Origin: Polytrichum commune
Taxonomy: Eukaryota > Streptophyta > Polytrichopsida > Polytrichales > Polytrichaceae
Assembly: GCA_950295325.1 (NCBI GenBank)
Contig: OX485806.1
Span: 57,223,169-57,283,168 of the forward strand
Direction: 5' to 3'
Length of the DNA: 60,000 nucleotides
Position numbers and translations under genes: made by a program. The notes beneath the pieces are model-generated. The model worked only from the letters and a program-made list of their open reading frames with translations, was not told where the DNA came from and did no database searches. How positions within the stretch are numbered: the stretch's first letter is position 1; each line of letters begins with the position of its first letter. Below, one piece after another: positions 47,801 through 59,035 of the stretch.

Positions 47801-48488
47801 CCAACGCCTGGGGCCCTCGCCCACACTCGGATCACTTGGGCCCTCTCACCAACGGCGCCACAAGTCCCGGGTGTCATTCCGGGGTCCCCCTTGTGCCCAT
47901 GGTGTTTTGGGCACTCCTCATGGAGAGGTGCGCAACATAGACCAAGTCTATCATCAATGTTTTTGACTTTCATACTTTCTTGGATTTTTTGCCATCGTTC
48001 AATGATATGATGATTATCGTTTGAATTAACAGGATGTCCATGAGTATGAGAGTGTGATTTAAGACTTGCAGCACTTTGACAAATTTCATTAAAAGTTGGA
48101 ACAAACCCACCTTGTAAACACTTGATCATGAGATCTCTACTAACATTTGTAAAATAAACAAATTTTGGAAAAAACTCAATGGGTACATCCGCAAAAGAAG
48201 GTAAAGTAGGCTCATCTACAAAATTGGGAGTGATCCCAATCAAAGAAGTGAAACTTGCATCTCTCCCTCCTTCTTCATACTCTCATCTTTGTTCTTCATC
48301 TCTTCAAACTCTGATTCATAATCGAAGATGTGAAAGTACGTCTCTCGAATGGTGCTACATGAAGCAAAATCATTGTTTTCTTGTGGTGTTTGGAGTAGCT
48401 CCTCTACACTTACTACATCAAATAACTCCTCTTCAAAATCAGAAGGATAAATGCAATCATCACCCAATAATTCACAATTTTCCTCCAT
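44865..48488 (-). pseudogene. Mutator-like transposase pseudogene, split by a solo LTR
   Basis: Minus-strand reading starts at ATG 48488 (MEENCELLGDDCIYPSDFEE, acidic), changes frame near 48243 and runs into the solo LTR at 47937. Beyond the LTR the same protein resumes (PLKHFEDREIP, FRTILPKIQKNWSMDFKRGG), meets a TAA at 46735, and goes on as LNAQLWDHVHNVPIEYLDV. At 46330-46160 a further segment reads FEADGIYIYGWISIQKRRKK. The MULE core is at 45990-45420: KSIAWALDSTFKTNQWNLPL, FIDKHKISSNSIHN and RRILLCHFHVMKAWSE (DDE and C..H region). Near 45250-45110 comes IKYTLLQGKVNRSLR, the block after the catalytic core. The last exon is 44989-44865. At least three lesions besides the LTR. A different MULE branch from the SWIM gene at 22 kb. 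Confidence 0.7.
46944..47937 (-). mobile_element. Solo LTR (994 bp) with perfect TSD TAGAC
   Basis: On the plus strand it begins TGTCGCAACCC and ends GGTGCGCAACA; on its own strand it runs TGTTGCGCACC ... GGGTTGCGACA, the TG...CA form of an LTR. TAGAC flanks both sides (46939-46943 and 47938-47942). It lies in a transposase exon, and removing it with one TSD rejoins the transposase frame. No internal retrotransposon region is present, so it arose by LTR-LTR recombination or is a solo insertion. Confidence 0.85.
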
Positions 48489-49048
48489 ACTTCAAGACTA
48501 TTTTTCAAAAGAAATACATACAAAAGAACACACTTATAATTCTATTACTCAAGTGAGAAGGAAGTAAAATGCACCTTCATGTACTTCAACCCCTAATCAT
48601 GCTTCCCTCCACTACACTCTCTAACTCAAGAAGTACAAGTAGTCAAGAAAAAATGAAGAGTTCATGGAGTGTGTGTGGAAAATAAACCCTAGATGTGATG
48701 AGTGAGGTCTCGAATGCTTTAATTTGAAATTGAGGTGTCATCTTATTCTATGGGATATAAAAAATCATATTTTTCTATTTGATGACGAGGTGACAATGAT
48801 TAGAGTGCATGGATGTGGCGCAATGAGGCTTGTTTCCCACCATATTGAAACTTTACATAAACCACTTTTGTAATTTTTCAAAAATTCACTTCCTCTTATT
48901 TTGAAAATCAAAACCGTACAAATGGTAGTCAAGTAACACAAAAATCAAGAGAATTTTTTATAATTGAAAACCATATTCAATAGGTCGAAAATTTCAAGTA
49001 CATGATATGACATGTTTTTCTTATAAAACTTATAACTAAATGTGTGTC
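48489..49048. other. AT-rich 5' flank of the Mutator-like pseudogene
   Basis: No gene. This is where the promoter and 5' UTR of the minus-strand transposase would lie. Confidence 0.4.
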
Positions 49049-49962
49049 TGTCGCGCACCTCTCCATGAGGAGTGCCCGAAACACCATGGACATAAGGGGG
49101 ACCCCGGAGTGACACCCGGGACTTGTGGCGACGTTGGTGAGAGGGCCCAAGTGATCCTAGTGTGGGTGAGGGCCCCGGGCGTTGGGAACGCCTCCCACCC
49201 ACGGAGACTAAGAGGCATGAGGGTAAGGCCATGAGCTATGCGTAGCTCATGGCGTGGTGATTCTAGAATGCTCAAGATCACCTCAAGTGGAGGTGTGAGC
49301 TAGGAGTTATGGCCATTTGAGTGGGGCGCTGTCCCGGGACAGCGCCCTGGTACAGCAGTGCCTGGGAGTGATTCCCGGGTCTGCCAAGGTTTGAACAGGC
49401 ATAACTTCCTCAAGACTTGCCCGAATGGGGCAAGTGAGGAGTCCATCGGCATCTACGTGAAGCGTAGATGAAGTTGCTGGGGGGGTTCTAGGCCCAGCAG
49501 CTAAAGGAAAATGTCCACTTGGCCCCAACTCTTGGTAGAGAGACAAGAGGTTGGTTGACGGTGGGGTAAGGGCCCCGCGTAGAGTCCTAGAGGCTTATAT
49601 GGGTGAGGTGGTGTGGCCTCACCCACCCGAGGCTGAATGGCAAGGCCTCCATGGGCATTGGCCCATTGTGAGGCCATAGTTGCCTAGTATGCTTCGGGTT
49701 GTTGTAGTGTTGCTCCGGCAACGCGATGATCAACATAAGATTGGACTTCCATGGATGGAAATCCACACCTAAGGATTGGTTACCGATTAAGGGGTGAATC
49801 CCGAAAGTAAAGTAGGAGGGTTGGTTCCCTCCTATGAACTATAGGTCCGGGGTAGGAGGAGCTAACCATTAGCATGGCGGAATGCGAAGGGTTAGCACTC
49901 GTAACCTTTGCTAGAAATGGAAATTGGCAAGATTCTTAAGGGGGCTAGCAAGGGTTGCGACA
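49049..49962 (+). mobile_element. Solo LTR (914 bp), same family
   Basis: Starts TGTCGCGCACCTCTCC and ends GGGTTGCGACA. Flanks are GTGTC (49044-49048) and GTGTT (49963-49967), a five-base duplication with one change. Opposite in orientation to the copy at 46944, so the two form a long inverted repeat of about 0.9 kb arms with a 1.1-kb spacer. Confidence 0.8.
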
Positions 49963-52167
49963 GTGTTGCCTCTGGCATTGGCAATATTATATGGTCACAA
50001 ACAAATAAAAGAACAACATAATCGAGTAGAAATTGAATGCTCTATACTAGTCATGGAGTTTGCATATTACGTGGTAAAATTATCATTCATTGTAGTAATA
50101 AATTAGTGACACTAAACACATTTGGACTTATTCAACCTGAGATGTTCAATCACGATCTTCATGAAAACAACATTATTATTTATACCAACATTATCCAATC
50201 CAAAGAATAGCTAATTTAAGCCCTCTTTACACTAGAGAGGTTAAGGACTAAAGAGGTTGAGAGCTCTTAACTTCCTTATGGTAATGGAAGTTCTAGAGAG
50301 TGCCTTGGTGGATCCCATGTGAATTGACTACAACAAGTCTCTCAATCATTTTTGACGACTTGTCAATCAAAATCCTATACTAAGATAGACATGCCTAATC
50401 CCAACACAACAATAATATGGACACCTACATTTGAGCGGCATGTGATTGGGTATGGATCTACAAGCAAACACCAAAAAACAATTGGACTACATGCTCAAAC
50501 TATGCTAAACATCACTGTATGTGGTGAAGGGACGCGTCAGAAATTATCCAGCGTTCAAAGTATGGACGCTGGCGCGTCAAAGGGTTGATATTGCAATGGG
50601 AAATTATTCATTTCCCATTAAATTATTGATAAATACAAAGGATTCAAATTAAATTAAAAAATACATTTAAAAAAACAACATTGGACCCTAATAACATATG
50701 AAAATTAATGTGACATGAAACATCAAAGTCTAATGGTTAGTTCACACTTTGTTGTGTTCATTCTTAGCTCACACTAATGGTTAGCCACTAATGATTAGCC
50801 ACACACTTTGCTCATTCATTGTGGAGCTCTCTGTGAACCCCGAGCTTCACAGATAAGGGGCGGACAGCAGAGTGAGTAGGGCAACTTCGCAGAGTCGGGC
50901 AGCAGCAGAGTCGGGCAGCGGCAGAGTGAGTTCCGGGCAGGGCAGGCAGAGTTCACTCTCGGGAGCCGGGCAGCGGCAGCTCCTCACAAACGAGGAGCGC
51001 CTAGTGCCGAGGGTCTGCCCTGCCTCCAACCGGCTAAAAACATCTGTGTGGTAGCAAAGCTGGGTCGTGCCCAACCAATGTTTCAGCCTTGTGGCAATCC
51101 GTTTGGTGATTTTACCTGCTTTTTCTGGCTTTTTCAACCTGATCTCGTTCGATGAGGCCGTGTCGCAGTTTCTGAGTCCTGCTGTGTTCTGTGGTTTTCT
51201 CGGTGGTTGCGATTCGTGGAGTATTGTCTTTGTACATGGTCAGGTGCTCTTGGAGACCACATTGTCTTCTATTTCATTTCCTGTCGCGAGCTGCCGTTTT
51301 TGTATTTCTTCTTGTATGGCTATCATCTGCGGAGATAAGCGTGCTTTGTCGGTTGCTTCACTTCTCGTCTCATTTTGACGCTAATTTGGTTTTTGCTTAT
51401 AAGTAGGGTCTGGAGCAATGCTCTCAACAGCCTTATGTTAACTTCACTAATTTTTATCTGTTTTTTCAACTGGTGGATCGTGAATCGTTGTGCTTTTGTC
51501 CTGTACTATGTTTTTAGGTTACTGGACCAAATTCATATTGGACAAACCTTAGAGTGGTTTAATCTTCAATTATTGTTTCCTGATAACCTAGTTTGTGCCC
51601 CGATTGGCGGAGTTATATCCGGTTTATCTGCTCATCAAAAGCAGGTTTAGAATGTAAAGCACTATTGTGCTGATCAAGGTTGTCTAGATTATGCACCTCT
51701 TAAGTAGCACTTCTGAACGGAAGGTTGAAAACACCTTGCACGTTCGAGGAAATTCTCAATAGTTCACATAACCTGTCAAAGCGTTGTGATTTGTGTGTTC
51801 AGAACCTGAGGAGCATTTGCAGAATACGAATTACATGGTCTTTCAGTCAAGTCTACTGTAAAAATTCTGTGACTTGTTACAGGAGATTAAAGGGTTTTTG
51901 TTGGGTGGTTGATTGTGAATGTAAATATATTATCCTGTAACCGGCTCAGGTTTGAGACCTACAACAGCTTACGTAGTGTGAGTAGAGTACATGGCAAGAG
52001 TGGCGCTAAATACCGCATTTTAATTGTTGTTGTCGCTGTTGATTTCACAAATCAGTTCTACATTGTCTGAGTTACTTGCTCTACCTTACAAGGCATGTTC
52101 TTGGGCAGATGCCACATTGGCTTTGATAACATTGGTGTTCTAAGCAGAGTGGTATCTGCAATCTCAG
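49963..52167. other. Upstream region of the HERPUD-like gene, exons not resolved
   Basis: 50849-51050 is GC-rich with repeated 'gcagagtcgggcagc' and could be a 5' UTR or CpG-rich promoter. 51050-52167 has open stretches but none that I can read as the ubiquitin-like domain that should begin a HERPUD protein. 50100-50850 is AT-rich with no gene. Confidence 0.4.
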
Positions 52168-55100
52168 ATTGGAAAGCTTTAGAAGCAATGTTTGGTGATG
52201 GCAATCATCAAGAAAAAGCTCTGGAGCCAGGTGCGTTCTGCTTTATATTTGGTGTTTTGCCATTTCTGCAATTTCATCAGCTGCTTGCAACAATTCGATT
52301 CTGAGATAATAGGGTTTAAGGTAGAGTTATCACCTGATATTGTTAAACTATTTATTAGCTCTAATTAACACAGATTCCCAGGTGCTCAAATTGATGATTT
52401 ACTAGAATTTTCTATTGCATGCTTCTGATTTGGTAGAAGGGGCTGACCAAGCGGCAACTTCAGAGTTTAATGAAGCCCTTGCAAAGCAAGCTCATGACAA
52501 CCCAGAAATATCTGGTCATGACTCACCTGGAAGCTCAGGTGAACAGCAGCAGTTTTTAGAGTCAAGGAATGGTGATGCAAGGGCAAGCTTGGCTTTTGAA
52601 GGCTTAAGTCACATGCCCTCTCAGGTATTGTAAAGCCACATGAAGTCCTTTATGTTGTGTAGTCTCTATTCTATTTGTAAAATGCTATGTACAGTTCTGA
52701 TCCATGTAGTTTGTATCCCCGATCCTCATCCTTGAATCCTTTTTTTCTGCAAGCTCTTGTCAGGAGTAAGTCTCGATCTTGGGCAACAAGATTTTTTTCT
52801 AAATCTAGGTTGTTTTGAAAAATATATCAGATTTGTTGAGAGGCTGGGGTTCTGTTTCTGAACTAGCAATGCTAGGTGTGTGAGACATGGTACTTTATGA
52901 TATTGGAAACATGAACAGGGATTGTGAGGAACTTACCTGTCCTCAAGGGCCTCAAGTTTGAGGTTTTGAGGTTTTTCTGACTAGCAGTGATTTGGTTCTT
53001 TGTAGTCTGAAACATTTCACTTCTAGTTTCTGATTGGTCCTAGTGAATCCTAAAATGAAAACTCTCTACCGTAAGGATACTAAGATTCGTTACTCAAACT
53101 TTCAGTAAAACTAACAAAAGATTATGTGGCAGAATGACGCTGCATGGGTCCCCTGGATTTTCAATCCTGCCATGTTTCCTGGAGGCACTGAATTTCGTAG
53201 TGGAGCTGGGAGAGCAGAGGTGGCTGATGGTGCCACCTTACCGCAATGGGTGCCAGTATTATTTCCATTCCAATTGCCAGTGTTTGTTCAATTGCCTCCA
53301 CCTGATGAAACTGGACAGGATGGTTGCTTCTACCCTATCCCTTTCATGGTTCCATACTTTTGGCCAATGGGGTTACCACCTGGAACACCAGCTATGCTCA
53401 AGTTTCCATCGACCATGTAAGCAGATTGAAAATCTGTCTGTCCATTTATAAAATTATTGTGGCTTGCTTCTGGCAGTAATGTCAATGAAGTGCTTGGGGT
53501 TCATGTCACCAGCACTGTGCAATCGTAGATGGAGAACGGTCTACTGTCTTTGGTTCAGGTCACTAGAGTCTTTGATTTTCACATTCTTCACCCCATTCCA
53601 TAAGCCCTAAGGGCTAGGGGGACCAAAAAGTGGTTTCGAGTTCTTTCTGGAAGGGTCTTTTTGTAGAGAATTTGTTTTTTTTCACTGAATCCTAGTCCTA
53701 TATTATGTATAAAAAAGTTCTTCACAAGAAATTGGATCGCATTTCATAATTGTAATTACTCAATAATCCTTCAATCTTTCTTTGTTTCAAAATTTAATAT
53801 ATGGGGAAGGTCATAAGGTGAGATGATGATTTTCTCCAACTTCAACCATTCTATGTAGCTTAGATTTCTAGCTAATCAAAGAAAAGTTCAAGCAATTTCA
53901 ATCCTTATTGGAGTTGTAGTTGGTTTTCCAAATAGAATTTATTTAGAGTGATTTCATGGTGATCAATGACCATGTTGCTCATTCTTACCCCATGGGTATA
54001 GCCCAAAATTCATCCCCTATAATCAATTTTTGGTAGTCAACTCCAAATTAGGTCTTCAAAACATGTATCAATACACATCTTTGATATGAGGTGAACCACT
54101 AGGCCTTTAGGTGTCAAGATCTCATTTGTCTTTCCATTATGAAGATTCTCAAATCATGTGTTCTCGACATACATGTTTTGACCAATTCCTGCAGTCTTTT
54201 AGAGGTTTGTTGAAAAGAAAGCATTATCTCTGACATGGTGTGACTATTTATGTTCATTAGGCCTGCACCAGTGCCTGTGGAGGGAAGTGCACCAGTTACA
54301 GGTCCTACACCTGGACAGCAGCTGGTGGATCCTGGGAGGGAGCCACCAGTACAAGGAGTTCCATTAGGGCCCATAGGGCTGGTGCAGCCAAATGGAGTGC
54401 CTTTGCTTGGACAGGAAGGGGGTGGACCAGACCAGAGGCGGGTAATCCGCAGGTTAGTCAGTTTGATTTGACACTTGAGCTTTCTGTGGTTGTGTTGCTT
54501 ATACACATGGCTTAGGATTGCAGTTAGCTCTACAGAGAGACCATGACATTATTGACAATTGTGTTGCACATTTTGTGGAATTTATTACGAATAGAAAGAG
54601 ACAGTGTGTTATCAACTATGACTGCTTAGTATTAAAGAGTAAGTACATTGAAAGAATCTGACATGAAAGGGGGACAAATCATAGTGGACATGGTGGGTGT
54701 TGGCAACAATATACTTATGAACATGTATTGGCCTCCTGTGGTTGTTGCTGACTGTGGTGCTGGTGTAGGTTTCAGGTGGGCATTCAGTTGGATTTGCTGC
54801 TTCTATTGAAGCTAGCTGTGGTAGTGTTTGTGTTCAACCAAGATGGATCAAAAGACCGTCTACTTCTACTTTTGGGCTTAGCTGGTGTCATTTACTTGTG
54901 AGTATTTTCAGGTTGTTCTAATGCCATTCTTGTGGAATCATGGGCACAGGTTGGTTGCTTAGCTCATTTTCTTGGAGGGCTAATAAATTGAACTACATGA
55001 ACTTAGTCTGGGTCTCATGGCAAAGTGGTTCATTCTTCCTTGCCTCTATTGTGTCATAAACATTGTGAATTCTATTTTATTTTCCATTGCGATTGTGATT

Positions 55101-56256
55101 CTTACAAGATGGTGCAGGTATCAGACTGGTTCATTAGCTCCCATTGTACGGTGGCTTGCTGTGAGAGCACAACATATCATGTCAGCTCCTCAGGAGCCCC
55201 CTCAAATTAGACCCAATGCCCAGCCTGCTCCTGGTAGCGTCAATCTCACCGTCCTAGCACAAGAGTTTACCGCAACAAGATACATAATCTGTTATGTTGC
55301 ACATGTTGGAAGTTTAAAAGGAGTCCGTAAGTTTGATGTGCAGTATTCTACTGTATCTCTTTGATGTACCTTGAAAAGAACTGAAGCTTTTGGGAAGTAT
55401 TTTGCAGCTGTGCCAGCAGGGGAACCACAAGGAGATGAAATGGCTGATCCAGCACCGGCCGATCCAGCAGGTAGGAAAATGTTGATAAATAGTGTAGTGT
55501 GAATACTAAACTTAAAACTGGTGGCCAAGCTATGTGGCATACATCAATTTCCACCTATTTGGAAGTTGAAACTGCAGTGAAGTTTTATACCCTGGAGATC
55601 AATTTTGTAGCGGACTTGACACTGGAATTAGAATTAGAGGCCCTGATTAGTTTGCTGCTGTCCATTCAAACAAAAGCACTGGCCAATTGGCTATGCCCTT
55701 TTTCGGGTCAGTTTCGTGAATGGATCCCTTCCATCTGTCCAGAATGGAACTTGCTGGGCACCACCAATCTTTGGCAGAAAGTGATGACCAAATACAGGAT
55801 ATGATTTAATGTGAAATCACACTAGTTAGGAAAAGTTTTAAACTATTCTACTTTTGTTGGTGACAGCTGGTGCAATTTTCAATCCAATATCTGGCAGCCA
55901 AAAGTGACATCCTCTCGTTTTCTGACTGGTTTTCACTTACTAAAGCACATACTGATGTAGCTTTGTTGCGCGGCTTATGAGATGCTAATGGGGCTCATTC
56001 TGCTGCTCACATGCATTGCATAAAATGGTGTAGTTGTGCAAGAAATGTCTAATCTCTACTTCTGCTCTATTTTGGTGGACCTGTTGTAGCTGCACCAGTT
56101 GAGGTTGAAATTGCTGCACTGGCTGAAGGACCGGCTGTTGCAGAACCTAGGAGGCAGCGTTTGGGTGCCTTCTGGGGATTGATGAAGGAGTTGCAAATGC
56201 TAGTTGTGGGGTTTTTGACATCACTTCTTCCAGGTTTCCATCCTCGAGCGGATTAG
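52168..56256 (+). CDS. HERPUD-like ER membrane protein (ubiquitin-like family), 5' exons not found
   Basis: Exons with matching phases: 52168-52230, 52437-52624, 53133-53416, 54261-54452, 54769-54897, 55118-55233, 55408-55470 and 56090-56256. The middle is Pro-rich (PPGTPAMLKFPSTM, PGQQLVDPG). Exons 54769-55233 encode a hydrophobic hairpin: FQVGIQLDLLLLLKLAVVVF, then DRLLLLLGLAGVIYLYQTG. The C-terminus reads FWGLMKELQMLVVGFLTSLL, then PGFHPRAD and stop. Order and spacing match HERPUD1/2, where a membrane hairpin is followed by a short tail ending FFASLLPEG-like. HERPUD proteins assist ER-associated degradation at the ER membrane. I could not find the N-terminal ubiquitin-like domain, which would lie upstream; either it is in diverged exons near 51 kb or the gene is 5'-truncated. 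No stops break the exons, so this is the best candidate here for a working cellular gene. Confidence 0.72.
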
Positions 56257-58257
56257 TTATCACCCTTGACATTCTTCAAGAACACAATTGGACAGCAATA
56301 CTGATAATACAACAAAGGACTTCGAAGTTTCAGAGTTTAAAAATCAGAGGTAAGGCCTCTACCCACCCTTGTAAAGGTTATATGCCCGAAGGGCTTTTTG
56401 GATTTGTGGATGTAGAAATTGGAAGAATTTTTTTGCTCCACTCAGGATTTGACTAGGATGAGCAAGTAAATTAGTGTAGAGACACAATTCTTTGAGTAAG
56501 ATGGTGTGGTCCTGCAGAATTTGGGTCTGCTAAAGGACATATTTGTGTGCAGGGCAGGTAACCACCATCTTGAAGACGTGGCATTTCATGAAGGAATGAG
56601 CATTTCTTGTGAATATTGCTTGATCATGAATTTCTTACGGAACTTTTTGGAAGTAAAAATAAAGTCCCTTCTTTCTGGCCCAAGCTTTTCACAACATTTT
56701 CAGCTCCTCGTTCACTAACTCTCTTTCATTGGGAGACAGTTAGGAGCACTCAAAGATCTACTTTTAGCAGTATCATGGCTATTCAGTGTCTGCGTGATCA
56801 TTGCTGCTGATATTACCTTTCAGTTAAAGGTTGAATGTGGAAAGATGATTTGAACTTTGACCCAATGATCATTCAAGCTGGTTATTTTGAATTTTGATCA
56901 ATTTTATTGCATTTCAGTGTCCTTGTGATTGTTGCAGGTGTGAAATTTGCGAAAATGCTAGTGCAGTGTTATACACAACCATTGGCAAAACAAAGTGGCA
57001 GAAAAATGCAATATACGTAGAGTTCCTTGTATGTTCAATGCATTTGTACAAGTATTATAATCATGTGTTATGCAAATAACTAAATGATTGTTTTGTGAAG
57101 TCAAGTGTTGCCTATTATTGAACAAAAAGGTTGAGCTTGAAATTTATCAATGTAAAGTCTAGGTGAGGAAGGTATTTTCATTTTCGTCATCCCTCAGGCG
57201 TCTGCCAGTCAGCTTGATTACTGTAACCAGATAGCCGATGTGGTTGGAACAGAAGATGCCAGAATGTATAGGAAACAAATGACCTGGGTTGACGAAATGC
57301 TGTTCAAAACAAACAATGATAAAAATTTAGAAATTCACAACACTGCAACATGTTCCATGCCGGATTTACTAAGAATATTTAGTTTCTGTTTATTGGCTCT
57401 GTGTAAATGACAGAGACTATGCATCTACTTCGTTGTTTCAAGAGCAAATTTCCTAACCACTTTGCGTTCACACTTGAATGTTACTTGTTCTTGCTCTATC
57501 TGGTCCATTCTATTTTAATGTTACTTGTTCTTTGGCTTGAGGGAATTAAGTCCAAACTTTAGTGGTGCAAAGAGAAAAGTATGAGATGAGGTCCTAGTCT
57601 TGTACTTGTGCTTGGTTAGTGGAAGAGGGGGAATAGACATGCCAAACTAGGTTGGGTAAGCCGAGTAATTGGGGGCCATGGCTTGGAGGGGCCTTGGATA
57701 AAACCAAAAAACTTCTTAGTTGTGGGTGTGTCCGGGTGGGGGCAAGGTGATGGTGTGTGCTCGTAAAAGTGCTACTCGTGAGTTAACGAAAGTTGGCGCA
57801 TGGGAGTCATGAACCCATGTCTCGAAAGAGCAAAGTGGGAACCGAGTCGGGCGGGACTTGGCATCACCCCCGTGCGATCGAGGCGTGGCTTAACAATGGA
57901 AAGCCATGTCAGAGTTGCAACGGAGACAACTTAGTGGAAGCGTTGAGGTCTCTCCTAGATGTGTCATGTTAGTCTAGTAGAGCCTAACGGGGAAGGCCTC
58001 AAAGGAGGTGCAACCCAAGTGAGTCCCAAAGTAGGTGGATCTAGTGTAGGTTAGGTCCTTGGAGGAGAGATCCAAGGTCGCTAACGGACCACCTAGGAAC
58101 GACACCTTTGGGACTATGCCAAATTTGAAGATGCATTGTGGGGGTCGCGCCCTAAGGTGAATACAATGCCGCACCATAGAGGATGGCAACTTGAGAATTG
58201 GTGTGCCGACTACAAGTATAGTCGATGAGGGCATCGACTCCGTTTGGTGGGGGTGAG
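56257..58257. other. 3' flank of the HERPUD-like gene and repeat-like interval
   Basis: 56257-57550 is AT-rich, probably 3' UTR and intergenic, with no gene. 57600-58257 is G-rich ('gtccgggtgggggcaagg') and resembles retroelement text, with no recognisable frame. Confidence 0.4.
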
Positions 58258-59035
58258 TGTCGTGCACCTCTCCATAAGGAGTGCCTGAAATACCATGGGC
58301 ACAAGGGGGACCCCGGAGTGACCCAAGACTTGTGGCGCCGTTGGTGAGAAAGCCCAAGTGATCCTAGTGTGGGCAAGGGCCCAAGGCGTTGGGATCGCCT
58401 CCCACCCACGGAGATTTGAAGGCATGAGGGTAAGGCTATAAGCTATGCGCAGCTTATGGCGTGGTGATTCTAGAATGCTCAAGAACACCTCAATCAGAGG
58501 TGTGACCTAGGAGTTGTGAGAATTTGAGTGGGCGTTGTCCCGGGACAGCGCCCTGGTACAGCAGTGCCTAGGAGTGCTTCCCGGGACTGCCAAGGTTTAA
58601 ACATGCATAACTTCTTCAATACTTGGCCAAATGGGGCAAGTGAGGAGTCCATCAGCATTTATGTGAAGCGTAGATGAAGATGGAGTGGTTGGTTGTTATC
58701 ATCAAACATCATACAAGGAAGTTATGATGGTCTGAAGCTGCTTTGGGCTTCTACGCAATGTTGCTAAGGGAAAATGTCTACTTGGCCCCAACTCTTGGTA
58801 GAGAGACAAAAGGTCTCTAGAGGGTGGGGTAGTCCACATGTAGAAATGGGTTACGGAGTAAGGGGTGAGTCCCGAATGCAAAGTAGGAGGGTTGGTTCCC
58901 TCCCCTGAACTATAAGGTCCGGGGTGAGAGGAGCTAACCATTAGCATGGCGGAATACAAAGGGTTAGCGCTTGTAACCTTTCTTAGGAATGAAAATTGGC
59001 AGGATCGTCAAGCGGGGCTAGCAAGGGTTGCAACA
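58258..59035 (+). mobile_element. Solo LTR (778 bp), internally deleted
   Basis: Starts TGTCGTGCACCTCTCC and ends GGGTTGCAACA, the same family as 46944 and 49049. It lacks about 200 bp present in the copy at 49049 (roughly 49555-49755). It keeps the segment shared with satellite array B (58558-58741). The flanking five bases do not match, so the target duplication is lost or the ends recombined. Confidence 0.78.

Noticed and set aside
50849-52167. Ubiquitin-like domain exon of the HERPUD-like gene
   Set aside because: No frame there reads as a ubiquitin fold; not forced.
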